This document shows, piece by piece, positions 14,596-21,705 of a DNA stretch of 30,587 bases; within the stretch, counting starts at the first letter, position 1; each line of letters begins with the position of its first letter. Both the position numbers and the translations under genes were made by a program. The stretch covers positions 1 to 30,587 of the forward strand of contig JAPCJR010000023.1 in NCBI GenBank assembly GCA_027886865.1. Direction: 5' to 3'. The notes under the pieces were generated by a model. The model did not search any database, was not told the DNA's origin, and saw nothing but the letters and a program-made list of their open reading frames with translations. The stretch comes from Nitrososphaerota archaeon. Its GTDB lineage: Archaea; Thermoproteota; Nitrososphaeria; Nitrososphaerales; UBA183.

Positions 14596-15215
14596 AGCGG
14601 AATCCTGAATCCGTCGATAGACCATCCGCTTATCCCGTCGCACCGGAACACGATCTCATCATCGCGGACCTCGCAGGTGACCTGTAGGTCGGATATCTTC
14701 GGCAGCGAGCGTCTGGTGCTCCTGGTGGGGAAGGCACCGGAATCGCCCTTGTACACGAACCCTAGGACGAGGAGTTTGTTGATGCGTGCGCTGTAGGAGA
14801 GGACGTGATAGAAGGTCGAGAGCCGGTGGATCCCGGATTTTTGTCCTTGAGAGGACAAGAGATGGAGGACTGCGTTCAGGTCGTCCATCAAGATCGCTGA
14901 GGCGTCCGAGGTGACCATGTCGGTCAGCGGATCCTCGTCGTTCGTGTCGTCTGACAGTTGCAGGAGGGTGCTTTGCTGCAGGAATTGTCGCGGCAAGGAC
15001 CCCGCCAGTTTTCGTATGTTCACGCCGTAGAAGCAGCTCGTGTCAAGCACGGCGACGCGTATGCCCGACGCGGCCAGGCAGTCGAGAACGAAGCGGGAGA
15101 CGGCCGCATGAGCGTTTCTGCTCGTCACGAGAAATATCGCGGACTTTCCCCTAAGCGGCTCGAGAAAGGCGTAGGCCTGCCTACGAGTAGGAAGGCTCAT
15201 TAAGAGCGGGTACAT
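14574..15215 (-). CDS. RecA-like ATPase-fold protein lacking a Walker A motif, function unknown
   Basis: 213 residues. The pattern of strands and helices resembles the RecA/RadA core: an early strand SAIFLVTS after LRGK where a P-loop would be expected, then AASGIRVAVLDTS, a Walker B-like ASAILMDDLNAVLHLLSSQG (about residues 110-130), then INKLLVLGFVYKG and a beta-rich C-terminus (LQVTCEVRDDEIVFRCDG). The GxxxxGK[ST] motif is absent, so ATP hydrolysis is doubtful. ATG could also be 15200 (six codons in); that start lies about 30 bp from a CATATC box at 15226-15234 and may be the true one. It is divergent from the RNase H-fold gene (14 bp between start codons). The fold call is tentative. Confidence 0.7.
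   Translation of the reverse strand: MYPLLMSLPTRRQAYAFLEPLRGKSAIFLVTSRNAHAAVSRFVLDCLAASGIRVAVLDTSCFYGVNIRKLAGSLPRQFLQQSTLLQLSDDTNDEDPLTDMVTSDASAILMDDLNAVLHLLSSQGQKSGIHRLSTFYHVLSYSARINKLLVLGFVYKGDSGAFPTRSTRRSLPKISDLQVTCEVRDDEIVFRCDGISGWSIDGFRIPLYFDPRT
15198..15206 (+). promoter_or_regulatory. TATA-like element of the RNase H-fold gene
   Basis: CATTAAGAG centred about 29 bp before ATG 15230. It overlaps codon 6 (ATG 15200) of the divergent gene, so the two promoters interlock. Confidence 0.35.
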
Positions 15216-15229
15216 CGGACAATCGAGAT

Positions 15230-15853
15230 ATGAAGGTTGTCAGCGTCGCAACCTTGGATAGCAGAGCCTACTACTCGGTTCTCAATAGGCTCAAGATGAC
15301 GAATCTGCGTTTCATCAGCCTGACCCCGGCACAGGCTCAATCTGAGGGAAGGGAGCCGGTGATAACGACCAAGAAAGAACGGGAGTTCTTCGTGGGCACT
15401 TCGATCTCGATAGAGGAGCTCGATGAAAACCCCCTGGTGATGGAGGGTCAGATCCTTTCGAAGATGGTCACGGTGAACGATAGAATCCTCCTTATCGGCA
15501 TCGACCCCGGCTCAAGGATAGGGGTCGTCGTCTTCTATGGGGACTCCAAACTCGGAGCTTTCACGGTCGGGTCGCTTGACGGCTTGCAATCCAGACTCCT
15601 GAGAGCTGTGCGAGGCATCCCGAGCGCCAAAGCGGTGGTCAGGGTCGGGGACGGCGCACCGCGGCTGTCCAAGAGCATAACCCAGATGATAAGAAACGAC
15701 CTGCCGGAGGTGCTTGTAGAAGTCGTAGATGAGAGGGGCACGACGACGAGCAGTCATGGGCCCGATGGTCTGACCAGGGACCAGGGTGCGGCCGCGAGGA
15801 TAGCGCGCAGGAAGGGTGTGCTCCTCACGGGCGCTCCTCAAAGAAACTCCTGA
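15230..15853 (+). CDS. RNase H-fold protein of the RuvX/YqgF-RuvC type
   Basis: 207 residues. An N-terminal domain (about 1-80) that I do not recognise precedes an RNase H-like domain. The domain has LLIGIDPGSRIGVVVFYGD (D92, first acidic position), a region VVRVGDGAPRLSKS, EVVDERGTTTSS (E168) and TRDQGAAARIARRKG (D184). These three spots match the acidic triad of the YqgF/RuvX family, whose second motif is classically DERLTT and whose third is a D before an AA-rich helix. Thus it may be a nuclease acting on structured DNA or RNA (Holliday junction-like or pre-rRNA), but substrate is unknown. ATG 15230 is 29 bp after a TATA-like element. Its 3' end overlaps the convergent XPD-like helicase by 29 bp. 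Confidence 0.8.
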   Translation: MKVVSVATLDSRAYYSVLNRLKMTNLRFISLTPAQAQSEGREPVITTKKEREFFVGTSISIEELDENPLVMEGQILSKMVTVNDRILLIGIDPGSRIGVVVFYGDSKLGAFTVGSLDGLQSRLLRAVRGIPSAKAVVRVGDGAPRLSKSITQMIRNDLPEVLVEVVDERGTTTSSHGPDGLTRDQGAAARIARRKGVLLTGAPQRNS

Positions 15854-17693
15854 CCATTTCTTCTATTTCGTATGCCCCAAAGTCTCCTATCCGCGTGTCG
15901 TTTTTCAGCCACCCGGGAATCATCTGCAATATCTCGGGTTGGTTGAATCGGGAATCCATCAGGAAGACCATGCCCTTCTTGTCGGGACTCCGGATGTGCC
16001 TTCCCGCTGATTGTATCGCCTTTCGGACTGCCGGGAGGAGAGACAGCAGCAGGTATGTGTCGTGCCTGCTGAACTCTGAATCAGCGAACTCGGCGAACAT
16101 CATGGGCGATGGGGGCGGCAGGGAGAGCCCCACCACGACCGATGCGTCCATCTGATCCCCCGGAAAGTCCTCGCCCTCGGAGAAGCGCGCCCCTTGAACC
16201 GCGAGGAGAACGGAACCCTGATTGGACTTGAACAGGTTCATCATCTGCTCTGCCTCCGCGTTGCCGAGGTTCCTGCTCTCCGTGATGATGCTGCGGCCCT
16301 TGAGCGCCTGCGAGAGGAAAGGTTGCAGGGACTCTAGCACAACGTACGAGGGTACGAATATCCCGATGCTCCCCTTGGTGGCTCTGCCGATCGCCGATAT
16401 CTTGTCCGCGATGGTCGAGTAGGTCTCGGAGCTCCTGAGCTTGAACCTGGTGCTCACGCCGGTATCGATCACCGTGCGCACGTTGAAGGTCTGGCTTGGG
16501 TTGACCTTGTGAATCTGCGTCCCTTCGTCGAGGCCGATCGATTTCAGGAAGAGCTTGGAGGGGTTTATGGTGGCGGAGAGCAGCACTAGGCTTTGAAAGC
16601 CGTCGACGAGGTTCAGGAAGCGGTCTGAGAAATCCGTGTTCAAGAGATAGAAGCTCTCGTCCGATTTGGCGATGGTTGTCCCGTGCTCTGATGAGGAAAG
16701 CAGGTCCCTCAGGAAGGCGCCCACCTTCATGATGGAGGTCGGGAGGTTTCTTCCCGTGGAGATCGACTGCCAGCCGATACCAGCGCACGTCGAGAGTTCC
16801 AGGGCGATGTTGGGTAACCACACGTCGTCGTGTGACCCCTTCATCCTCCGGACCAAACTATCCTTGTCCACGTGCCATGACGCGTTCCCAGAGCAAAACT
16901 CCCGCAGCCTTCTCAAGAGCTCCTCCAGGAACGAGCCGGCCGGTTCGAGGTACAGCGCGCGGGCGTCGTTCACGGCCCTTTGGAGGTCGGCAAAGGAGAA
17001 TTCTGTGGTCGATGCGTCCCTGATGAAGTCCCTCAGGTTGTGCGCCTCGTCTATCACCGCTATCGTCTTCGATGGGTTCCAGCCGGTGGCGCTCAGAAGC
17101 AGCGACCTGGCGGCTTCGTCGAGGAGATAGTGATACGTCGTTACTATGACCCTCGAGTTGGTCATCGCCAGCCTCGCTACCTCGTAGGGACAGACGTGCG
17201 ACCTTCTCCCGCTCTCGAGCAGCTCTGAGTGGCTCGGGGCTGTAGTGTTGAACTTCCGCACCAGGGCCTGTATCTCCTTGTCGAGAAGGCTGAGGTTGAG
17301 GAAATACGAGCAAAGGTTGTTGGTGGTGTTAAAGCTGCAGTACCACTTGAACGACTCGTGGTTCACGCTGAAGCGGGAGGTCTCTTTCAGCAGGCAGTAG
17401 TCGATTTTTGCGAAGAGCTCGACCGCGCTGAGGGGGATGCGCTTCTGTATGCGTTGTATCTCCTCCATGACCCGGAAGACCTGTCTCTTGGTCCTGCACG
17501 CATAGATTACATGGGCTCCGTCTTCCTCCGCTGCGAGGATCGAGCCTGCGAGGACGGAGGACGTCTTTCCGAAGCCGCTCATCGCTTCGACGACGAGCCG
17601 ATTCTTCTCCTTGCAGGCATTATAGACCGATACCGCAAGTTCCCGTTGGCCGATCCTGAAAGATTCGTAGGGGAACAGCTCTTCGAGCTGCAT
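15825..17693 (-). CDS. xpd: XPD/Rad3-family Fe-S DNA helicase
   Basis: Superfamily 2 5'-3' DNA helicase related to XPD, Rad3 and DinG; the family works in nucleotide excision repair and replication-fork maintenance. 622 residues, close to archaeal XPD. Motif I: EAMSGFGKTS with K43. Fe-S cluster: C100, C119, C128, C168 (spacings 18, 8, 39), as in archaeal XPD. Motif II: VIDEAHN (DEAH). Motif III: LVLLSATI. Motif VI: QSAGRHIRSPDKKG. The helical insertion (Arch domain) lies after the DEAH box. ATG at 17691-17693. It is the last gene of the secG-DUF2070-tmk-HD-helicase strand, 39 bp after the HD gene, so co-transcription is likely. I cannot separate XPD proper from a close paralogue without a tree. 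Confidence 0.88.
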   Translation of the reverse strand: MQLEELFPYESFRIGQRELAVSVYNACKEKNRLVVEAMSGFGKTSSVLAGSILAAEEDGAHVIYACRTKRQVFRVMEEIQRIQKRIPLSAVELFAKIDYCLLKETSRFSVNHESFKWYCSFNTTNNLCSYFLNLSLLDKEIQALVRKFNTTAPSHSELLESGRRSHVCPYEVARLAMTNSRVIVTTYHYLLDEAARSLLLSATGWNPSKTIAVIDEAHNLRDFIRDASTTEFSFADLQRAVNDARALYLEPAGSFLEELLRRLREFCSGNASWHVDKDSLVRRMKGSHDDVWLPNIALELSTCAGIGWQSISTGRNLPTSIMKVGAFLRDLLSSSEHGTTIAKSDESFYLLNTDFSDRFLNLVDGFQSLVLLSATINPSKLFLKSIGLDEGTQIHKVNPSQTFNVRTVIDTGVSTRFKLRSSETYSTIADKISAIGRATKGSIGIFVPSYVVLESLQPFLSQALKGRSIITESRNLGNAEAEQMMNLFKSNQGSVLLAVQGARFSEGEDFPGDQMDASVVVGLSLPPPSPMMFAEFADSEFSRHDTYLLLSLLPAVRKAIQSAGRHIRSPDKKGMVFLMDSRFNQPEILQMIPGWLKNDTRIGDFGAYEIEEMVRSFFEERP

Positions 17694-17732
17694 ACCTTTG
17701 ATTTCGCTGGAGCTATTTGAGGAGCACGCAGG

Positions 17733-19019
17733 TTACGTGGAGATGCGGGACGAGAAGTCTCCCTTTCCGAACACGTTGTGGACAGCTCTCGCGACTTCGT
17801 TTCTGTGCTGCGGGACCGTGTAGACGCGCAGCACATCGGTGAACCCCGCTATCGAGCCCACCAGCGGCAACTCGGTTATCGAGACCTTGTTGGTGCGCTC
17901 TCCCTCAGCGTCGTCCGATACGAGCGTTATGGAGTTCAGGGTCTCCTTCGCATATGTGTATGGGACAGAAGGCGTGGTGGGGACGTCGATGTAGATCCCC
18001 TCGGCCTCTACTCCCGACTGCTTGGCTATCTCTGCGACAAGCTCGTTCCTGAACCTCTTCTGGTTGAATATCTTCTCGACGAAACGGTCCTTGCGCTGCA
18101 TCACCTTCTCGAACACGCACTTGACGAGCCTTCTGTCGTTGTAGTTCTCTGCCAGCCTCCTTGCGAGGCGCAGTCTGGGGTTGCGCGGTTTGAGGGATTT
18201 CAGGCGCTGGACGACCACTTCGTCGGTCAGGTCAAGATAACGGCCTATCCTCGAGAGGTCGGTCAGGCCTAGTTCGTCGTCGGCGAGCGACATCGAGTGC
18301 GCCAGCATGAGTTCGGCGGCCCTGACGGTCCTGTGGAAGTAGACCGCCTTGAACATCTCGTATCGCGCGATCAGCAGTGCCTCGAAGGCGTAGAGGGCCG
18401 CCTGATCCAGGACAAGGTGGTCGTCCATCACCCGAAGGGAATCGATCACCCTGTGTATGTCCACCTTGCCGTATTCCACGCCGGTGAAGTAAGAATCCCG
18501 GAGAAGATAGTCCATTATGTCGGCGCTCAGACTGCCGGCGATGACCTCGTTCATATACGGGTGCGTCTTCAGTTTCCCGACGCAGAGCTGCGACATCCTC
18601 TTCGCAGAGATGCCGTGCTTCTCGAGGAGGTCCCTGATATCGGATTCGAGGACGATCCTTTGAGAGATGTCCTCATGGGAGAGCTTTGTCCTCTCGCTCA
18701 ATACCTCTTCGAAGAGATGGGAGAACGGTCCGTGCCCGACGTCGTGCAGGAGGCCGGCGAGCCTCAGTTCCTGTATGTCTCCGTCGTCGAGGCCGACCTG
18801 GTCGGCTATCGATTCAGCTATGAGCCCCGTCACGTACATCGTTCCCAGGACGTGCTCGAACCGGCTGTGGACGCCCCCGGGATAGACCATGTATGCGCCG
18901 GCCAACTGATGGATCCTCCTCAGCCTCTGGACGAACGGGGAATCGATTATCCGGCGCTCTTCCTCCGTGACCTTGATGTAACCGTGGACTGGATCCCTTA
19001 TCTCTGCTACGTATCTCAG
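17733..19019 (-). CDS. HD-domain phosphohydrolase, SAMHD1/dGTPase-like; apparent CTG start
   Basis: Probably a dNTP triphosphohydrolase or related nucleotide hydrolase. 428 residues from CTG 19019. The N-terminus reads EIRDPVHGYIKVTEEE then QRLRRIHQLAGAYMVYPG, the conserved opening of the family. HD residues visible: H51 (VHSRFEH), H92/D93 in LLHDVGHGPFSHL, and a later Asp in SADIMDYLLRDSYFTG. These match SAMHD1-type metal sites. The next in-frame start codon downstream is TTG at 18905 (codon 39), which would cut off the DPVHGY region and the first part of the HD fold; no ATG, GTG or TTG exists upstream before a stop. The CTG overlaps the tmk stop as CTGA, as expected for coupled translation. 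Beside tmk it suggests dNTP pool control, by inference. Confidence 0.9.
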   Translation of the reverse strand: MRYVAEIRDPVHGYIKVTEEERRIIDSPFVQRLRRIHQLAGAYMVYPGGVHSRFEHVLGTMYVTGLIAESIADQVGLDDGDIQELRLAGLLHDVGHGPFSHLFEEVLSERTKLSHEDISQRIVLESDIRDLLEKHGISAKRMSQLCVGKLKTHPYMNEVIAGSLSADIMDYLLRDSYFTGVEYGKVDIHRVIDSLRVMDDHLVLDQAALYAFEALLIARYEMFKAVYFHRTVRAAELMLAHSMSLADDELGLTDLSRIGRYLDLTDEVVVQRLKSLKPRNPRLRLARRLAENYNDRRLVKCVFEKVMQRKDRFVEKIFNQKRFRNELVAEIAKQSGVEAEGIYIDVPTTPSVPYTYAKETLNSITLVSDDAEGERTNKVSITELPLVGSIAGFTDVLRVYTVPQHRNEVARAVHNVFGKGDFSSRIST

Positions 19020-19636
19020 TGTCGTGGTTGCTCTCTCCGTCCTAGATTGGTGCGTTCCTTGACTACTTCAACTATCGACTTGTGAACGGCCTCGATATCC
19101 CCGCTCGCGTCCACGATGGCCCATCCGAACCTTTTGGCGAGTTCCCTGTAGAGCTCGCTTGCGCGCAGCTGCAGAGCCGAGTCCTTCTCGTAGGAGTCTT
19201 TGGTCCCCGGCCTCCGCGACGTAAGGCCCGTGTGGGGAGCATCCAGGACCACCACAAGGTCTGGCTTGGGGACGCCCTGCTCGAGGGCCATCAGCCATTC
19301 CATCTGCAGCCCGTTGGCGAGGCCATAGACTATGTTCGACTCGGAATACCGGTTGACTATCACGGTCTTGTTCGAGTTCAGGTATTCCTTGATCAACGGC
19401 ACCTTCTCCCATCTGTTTGCCGCGAAGAGCATGTGTCGGAGCTCGGGGAGGAAGCTTCGTTCGCCGGACAGGAAGGCTCTAATCTCGTTCCCTATCGGCG
19501 TCTCGTAGTCCGGGAAGGAAATCATCTCCGTTTCGATGCCGCTGCGGCTGAGCCATGCTTCGAGGAGGAGACTCTGCGTGTGTTTCCCGACAGCGTCTAT
19601 TCCCTCAATGCCAATCATATGTCCAGTTTGGCTCAA
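19016..19636 (-). CDS. tmk: Thymidylate kinase (dTMP kinase)
   Basis: Phosphorylates dTMP to dTDP in dTTP synthesis. 206 residues. Seen: P-loop GIEGIDAVGKHTQ near the start, the substrate motif VNRYSESN (the usual DRY Asp is replaced by Asn) and LVVVLDAPHTGLTSRRPG, where the arginine-rich lid begins. The Asn in place of Asp in the DR[YF] motif and the His after the P-loop lysine (GKHTQ instead of GKTTQ/GKSTQ) are unusual but seen in some divergent archaeal kinases. Start: TTG 19636; ATG 19618 (6 codons in) is a plausible alternative, since many homologues start right before the P-loop. Upstream DUF2070 ends 22 bp away; downstream HD overlaps by 4 bp. Confidence 0.9.
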   Translation of the reverse strand: MSQTGHMIGIEGIDAVGKHTQSLLLEAWLSRSGIETEMISFPDYETPIGNEIRAFLSGERSFLPELRHMLFAANRWEKVPLIKEYLNSNKTVIVNRYSESNIVYGLANGLQMEWLMALEQGVPKPDLVVVLDAPHTGLTSRRPGTKDSYEKDSALQLRASELYRELAKRFGWAIVDASGDIEAVHKSIVEVVKERTNLGRREQPRH

Positions 19637-19658
19637 GGCAGTTCTCTCTCTGGTCTCT

Positions 19659-21407
19659 TCAGTAAAAGAGAGTTATGGCTAGAAGCAGCAAGAATGCGGG
19701 TATTATCGCCTTTGTGTATCGCTTGCTCTGCGAGATTGTGTTCTTGGTGAGCGTGGCGAAGTCGTCCAGGGACTCGGCGCCTATCAGGGGGAGGTCCAGG
19801 CGAAGCCTCGCGACCTGCAGGTAGCACTGGTCCAGTCTTCCTTCGGCTAGGCCGATGAGCTTCTTGACGCAGTCGACTATGGTATCAGAATCATCCTGTT
19901 CGCCCAGGGCGAAGTAGCCCCGGTTGGTCATGTTCCTTGCGGCCAGCTTGTGGGTGTCCGAGGTGCACAGGTCCAGGAGGCTCATCCCCAGGGCAGTCAC
20001 CTCGGCCTCGATCCTCTCCCTGAGCCCAGAGGTCGCGTTGTTCGAGTCTGCGCTGACCAAGACGTTCTTGGCCTCCTGGGTGGCGAAGATAGTGACCGAG
20101 ATCCCTCCGTCGCTGATGTCGTAGCCGCGCTTGAAACCTATCTCATCTGAATTTGCGACGCCGACCTTGAAATCGTTCTCGTTCAACTGGACGGTCCCGC
20201 TGAGTATCTTGTTCCATTCGCCCCTCGTGATCTTCTCCTGCGGTCGGTCTTCCCCATCGACGGAGTTGTGCGCATCGACCACCATGGCCCTGAGCCCGAG
20301 TTCCGAGGCCGCTTCGGACGCGTCAGAGACGGTGACGGGGTCGAGGTCGTCCGACCGGTACGGCGAGTTCGAGACTATCGCCAGGACTTCCTTTCCGAAC
20401 GCTATGGTCGTGATGTTGGTTATGCCCACCTTGGAGCGAAGAGGGCCCCTCATCGGCGTCTTTTCGGTGGCCTTGTGGGTCCTTGCGAACTCTGAGATTT
20501 TCGCAGCGTAGTCGGAGGCGATCTTGTTGGTGGGCACGTTCCTTTCGTGCCCGCCCGTCCCGTGCAGGACTATGGGCAGGGTATTCGGGTCCTTGAGCTC
20601 CCCATAGATCAGCTCGGAGAGGTTGTAACTTCCTACCGGAGAGAACGGACCCGGATGGATCCCGGGGAGGACGATGACGGCTCGCTTCTCTCCGGTCTGG
20701 GCGATGATCACGTCGGTCGCGACGGAGTCTGGCTTGGCGTATCTTGAGAAGTACGTCTCGAGCTCCGCCGGTTCGTGTGCCACCCAGGTCTTCAGGAACG
20801 CCCGGAGTATCTCCAGCGAGGATATCCCGTTCTTTGTCTTGATGCCGTCGACCCTGGAGAGGAACAGGACCACTATGATCAGTACTACGGTCCCGGAGAT
20901 CACAGGGAGCAAGTACTGGTTCGTCGATGCGGACATCACGAGGATGAGTATGGGAACGGGGTGGACCGCTGAAAAGAGCACGCTCTTCGCTGTGCTTCTC
21001 AGGAACGTCCCGTTGATCACGACGAGCTCGAACCCCCAGGCGAGAAACGCGCCGAAGACGAACTCTCTCGTGGCGGCACCATGGAGCAGGGAGGAGAACG
21101 GGAGGCCGATTACGATGGGGACCAGCCAGACCAGGGTCGAGACGAAGAGGAGGCCGAACAATCTTCTTACGGACGCTATCGACTTGTTGTCGGTGGAGCG
21201 GATCAGCCACGTGACGATGAGTCCTGAAAGGACCGCGCTCAAGAGGCACGCGACCACAAGGAAGGAAGGCGTCCCCTGGTAGAGGAACATCAGCCCGGTC
21301 AGGGCAAGAGTGGATGCACAGACCAGGACGAGCGATATCGAGAGTGAAGGGAGGACGAAGAGGTGCCTGTATCTCTTTGCTAACTGCTGAGTCGAGGACC
21401 CGTACAG
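19659..21407 (-). CDS. DUF2070 (COG3356-type) membrane protein, predicted lipid hydrolase; apparent CTG start
   Basis: About 582 residues. The N-terminal 190 hold six or so membrane segments; the first (LFVLPSLSISLVLVCASTLA) is only included if translation starts at CTG 21407. A large soluble domain follows, with HPGPFSPVGSYNLSEL, VLHGTGGHERNVPTN and VVDAHNSVDGED, whose His/Asp/Asn residues look like a metal site; the family COG3356 is described as a membrane-associated lipid hydrolase of the neutral ceramidase superfamily. A final hydrophobic helix (AIIPAFLLLLAITLFY) ends the protein. The next possible start is ATG 21290 (codon 40), which would drop the first membrane segment. Family membership is known for crenarchaea and thaumarchaea. 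Third gene group in the secG operon; enzymatic role unverified. Confidence 0.87.
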   Translation of the reverse strand: MYGSSTQQLAKRYRHLFVLPSLSISLVLVCASTLALTGLMFLYQGTPSFLVVACLLSAVLSGLIVTWLIRSTDNKSIASVRRLFGLLFVSTLVWLVPIVIGLPFSSLLHGAATREFVFGAFLAWGFELVVINGTFLRSTAKSVLFSAVHPVPILILVMSASTNQYLLPVISGTVVLIIVVLFLSRVDGIKTKNGISSLEILRAFLKTWVAHEPAELETYFSRYAKPDSVATDVIIAQTGEKRAVIVLPGIHPGPFSPVGSYNLSELIYGELKDPNTLPIVLHGTGGHERNVPTNKIASDYAAKISEFARTHKATEKTPMRGPLRSKVGITNITTIAFGKEVLAIVSNSPYRSDDLDPVTVSDASEAASELGLRAMVVDAHNSVDGEDRPQEKITRGEWNKILSGTVQLNENDFKVGVANSDEIGFKRGYDISDGGISVTIFATQEAKNVLVSADSNNATSGLRERIEAEVTALGMSLLDLCTSDTHKLAARNMTNRGYFALGEQDDSDTIVDCVKKLIGLAEGRLDQCYLQVARLRLDLPLIGAESLDDFATLTKNTISQSKRYTKAIIPAFLLLLAITLFY

Positions 21408-21413
21408 TTACAA

Positions 21414-21578
21414 CTACCTGAAGAGCTGGTTGATCACTATGGAGCCTACGATAAGCGCCATCGAAGCCGCTAAGACGAACTGAGGTCTTATCTTCACACC
21501 CTCGGTTTCGTCCTCGAAGAAACGCAGAAGTCCTGCGCTGGACGCGGGCATTGGTGCACCTTTCTTCTTATTGCTCAT
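21414..21578 (-). CDS. secG: Preprotein translocase subunit SecG/Sec61-beta
   Basis: Non-essential but conserved small subunit of the archaeal Sec translocon, next to SecY and SecE in the membrane. 54 residues translated by hand: a charged N-terminus, the family block PASSAGLLRFFEDETEGVK, then KIRPQFVLAASMALIVG leading to a single C-terminal membrane helix and INQLFR at the end. This is a very typical archaeal Sec61-beta. ATG at 21576-21578. A possible TATA-like CTATTTTAG at 21628-21636 gives a leader of about 28 nt. The TAG stop at 21414-21416 is followed in the same frame by TTG, TAA and then the apparent CTG start of DUF2070. Confidence 0.93.
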   Translation of the reverse strand: MSNKKKGAPMPASSAGLLRFFEDETEGVKIRPQFVLAASMALIVGSIVINQLFR

Positions 21579-21672
21579 GTGTGACTGGTCTACCTTCTTC
21601 GCTCGATGCGCGCTGCCGATGTGCCTTCTAAAATAGATTTGGTATTTGCGGGCCTTGTCCTCGCTCGCAACA

Positions 21673-21680
21673 CATAATTA
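21673..21680 (+). promoter_or_regulatory. TATA-like element of glyA
   Basis: CATAATTA centred about 30 bp before the glyA ATG; expected leader of 3-5 nt. It shares the 127-bp divergent gap with secG. Confidence 0.45.
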
Positions 21681-21705
21681 GCGAAATCTTGGTCGAATCG
21701 GTGAG

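Noticed and set aside
20323..21249. Open frame of 308 codons on the minus strand, other frame of DUF2070
   Set aside because: Arg/His/Pro-rich noise in the same strand as a conserved membrane protein; no motif.
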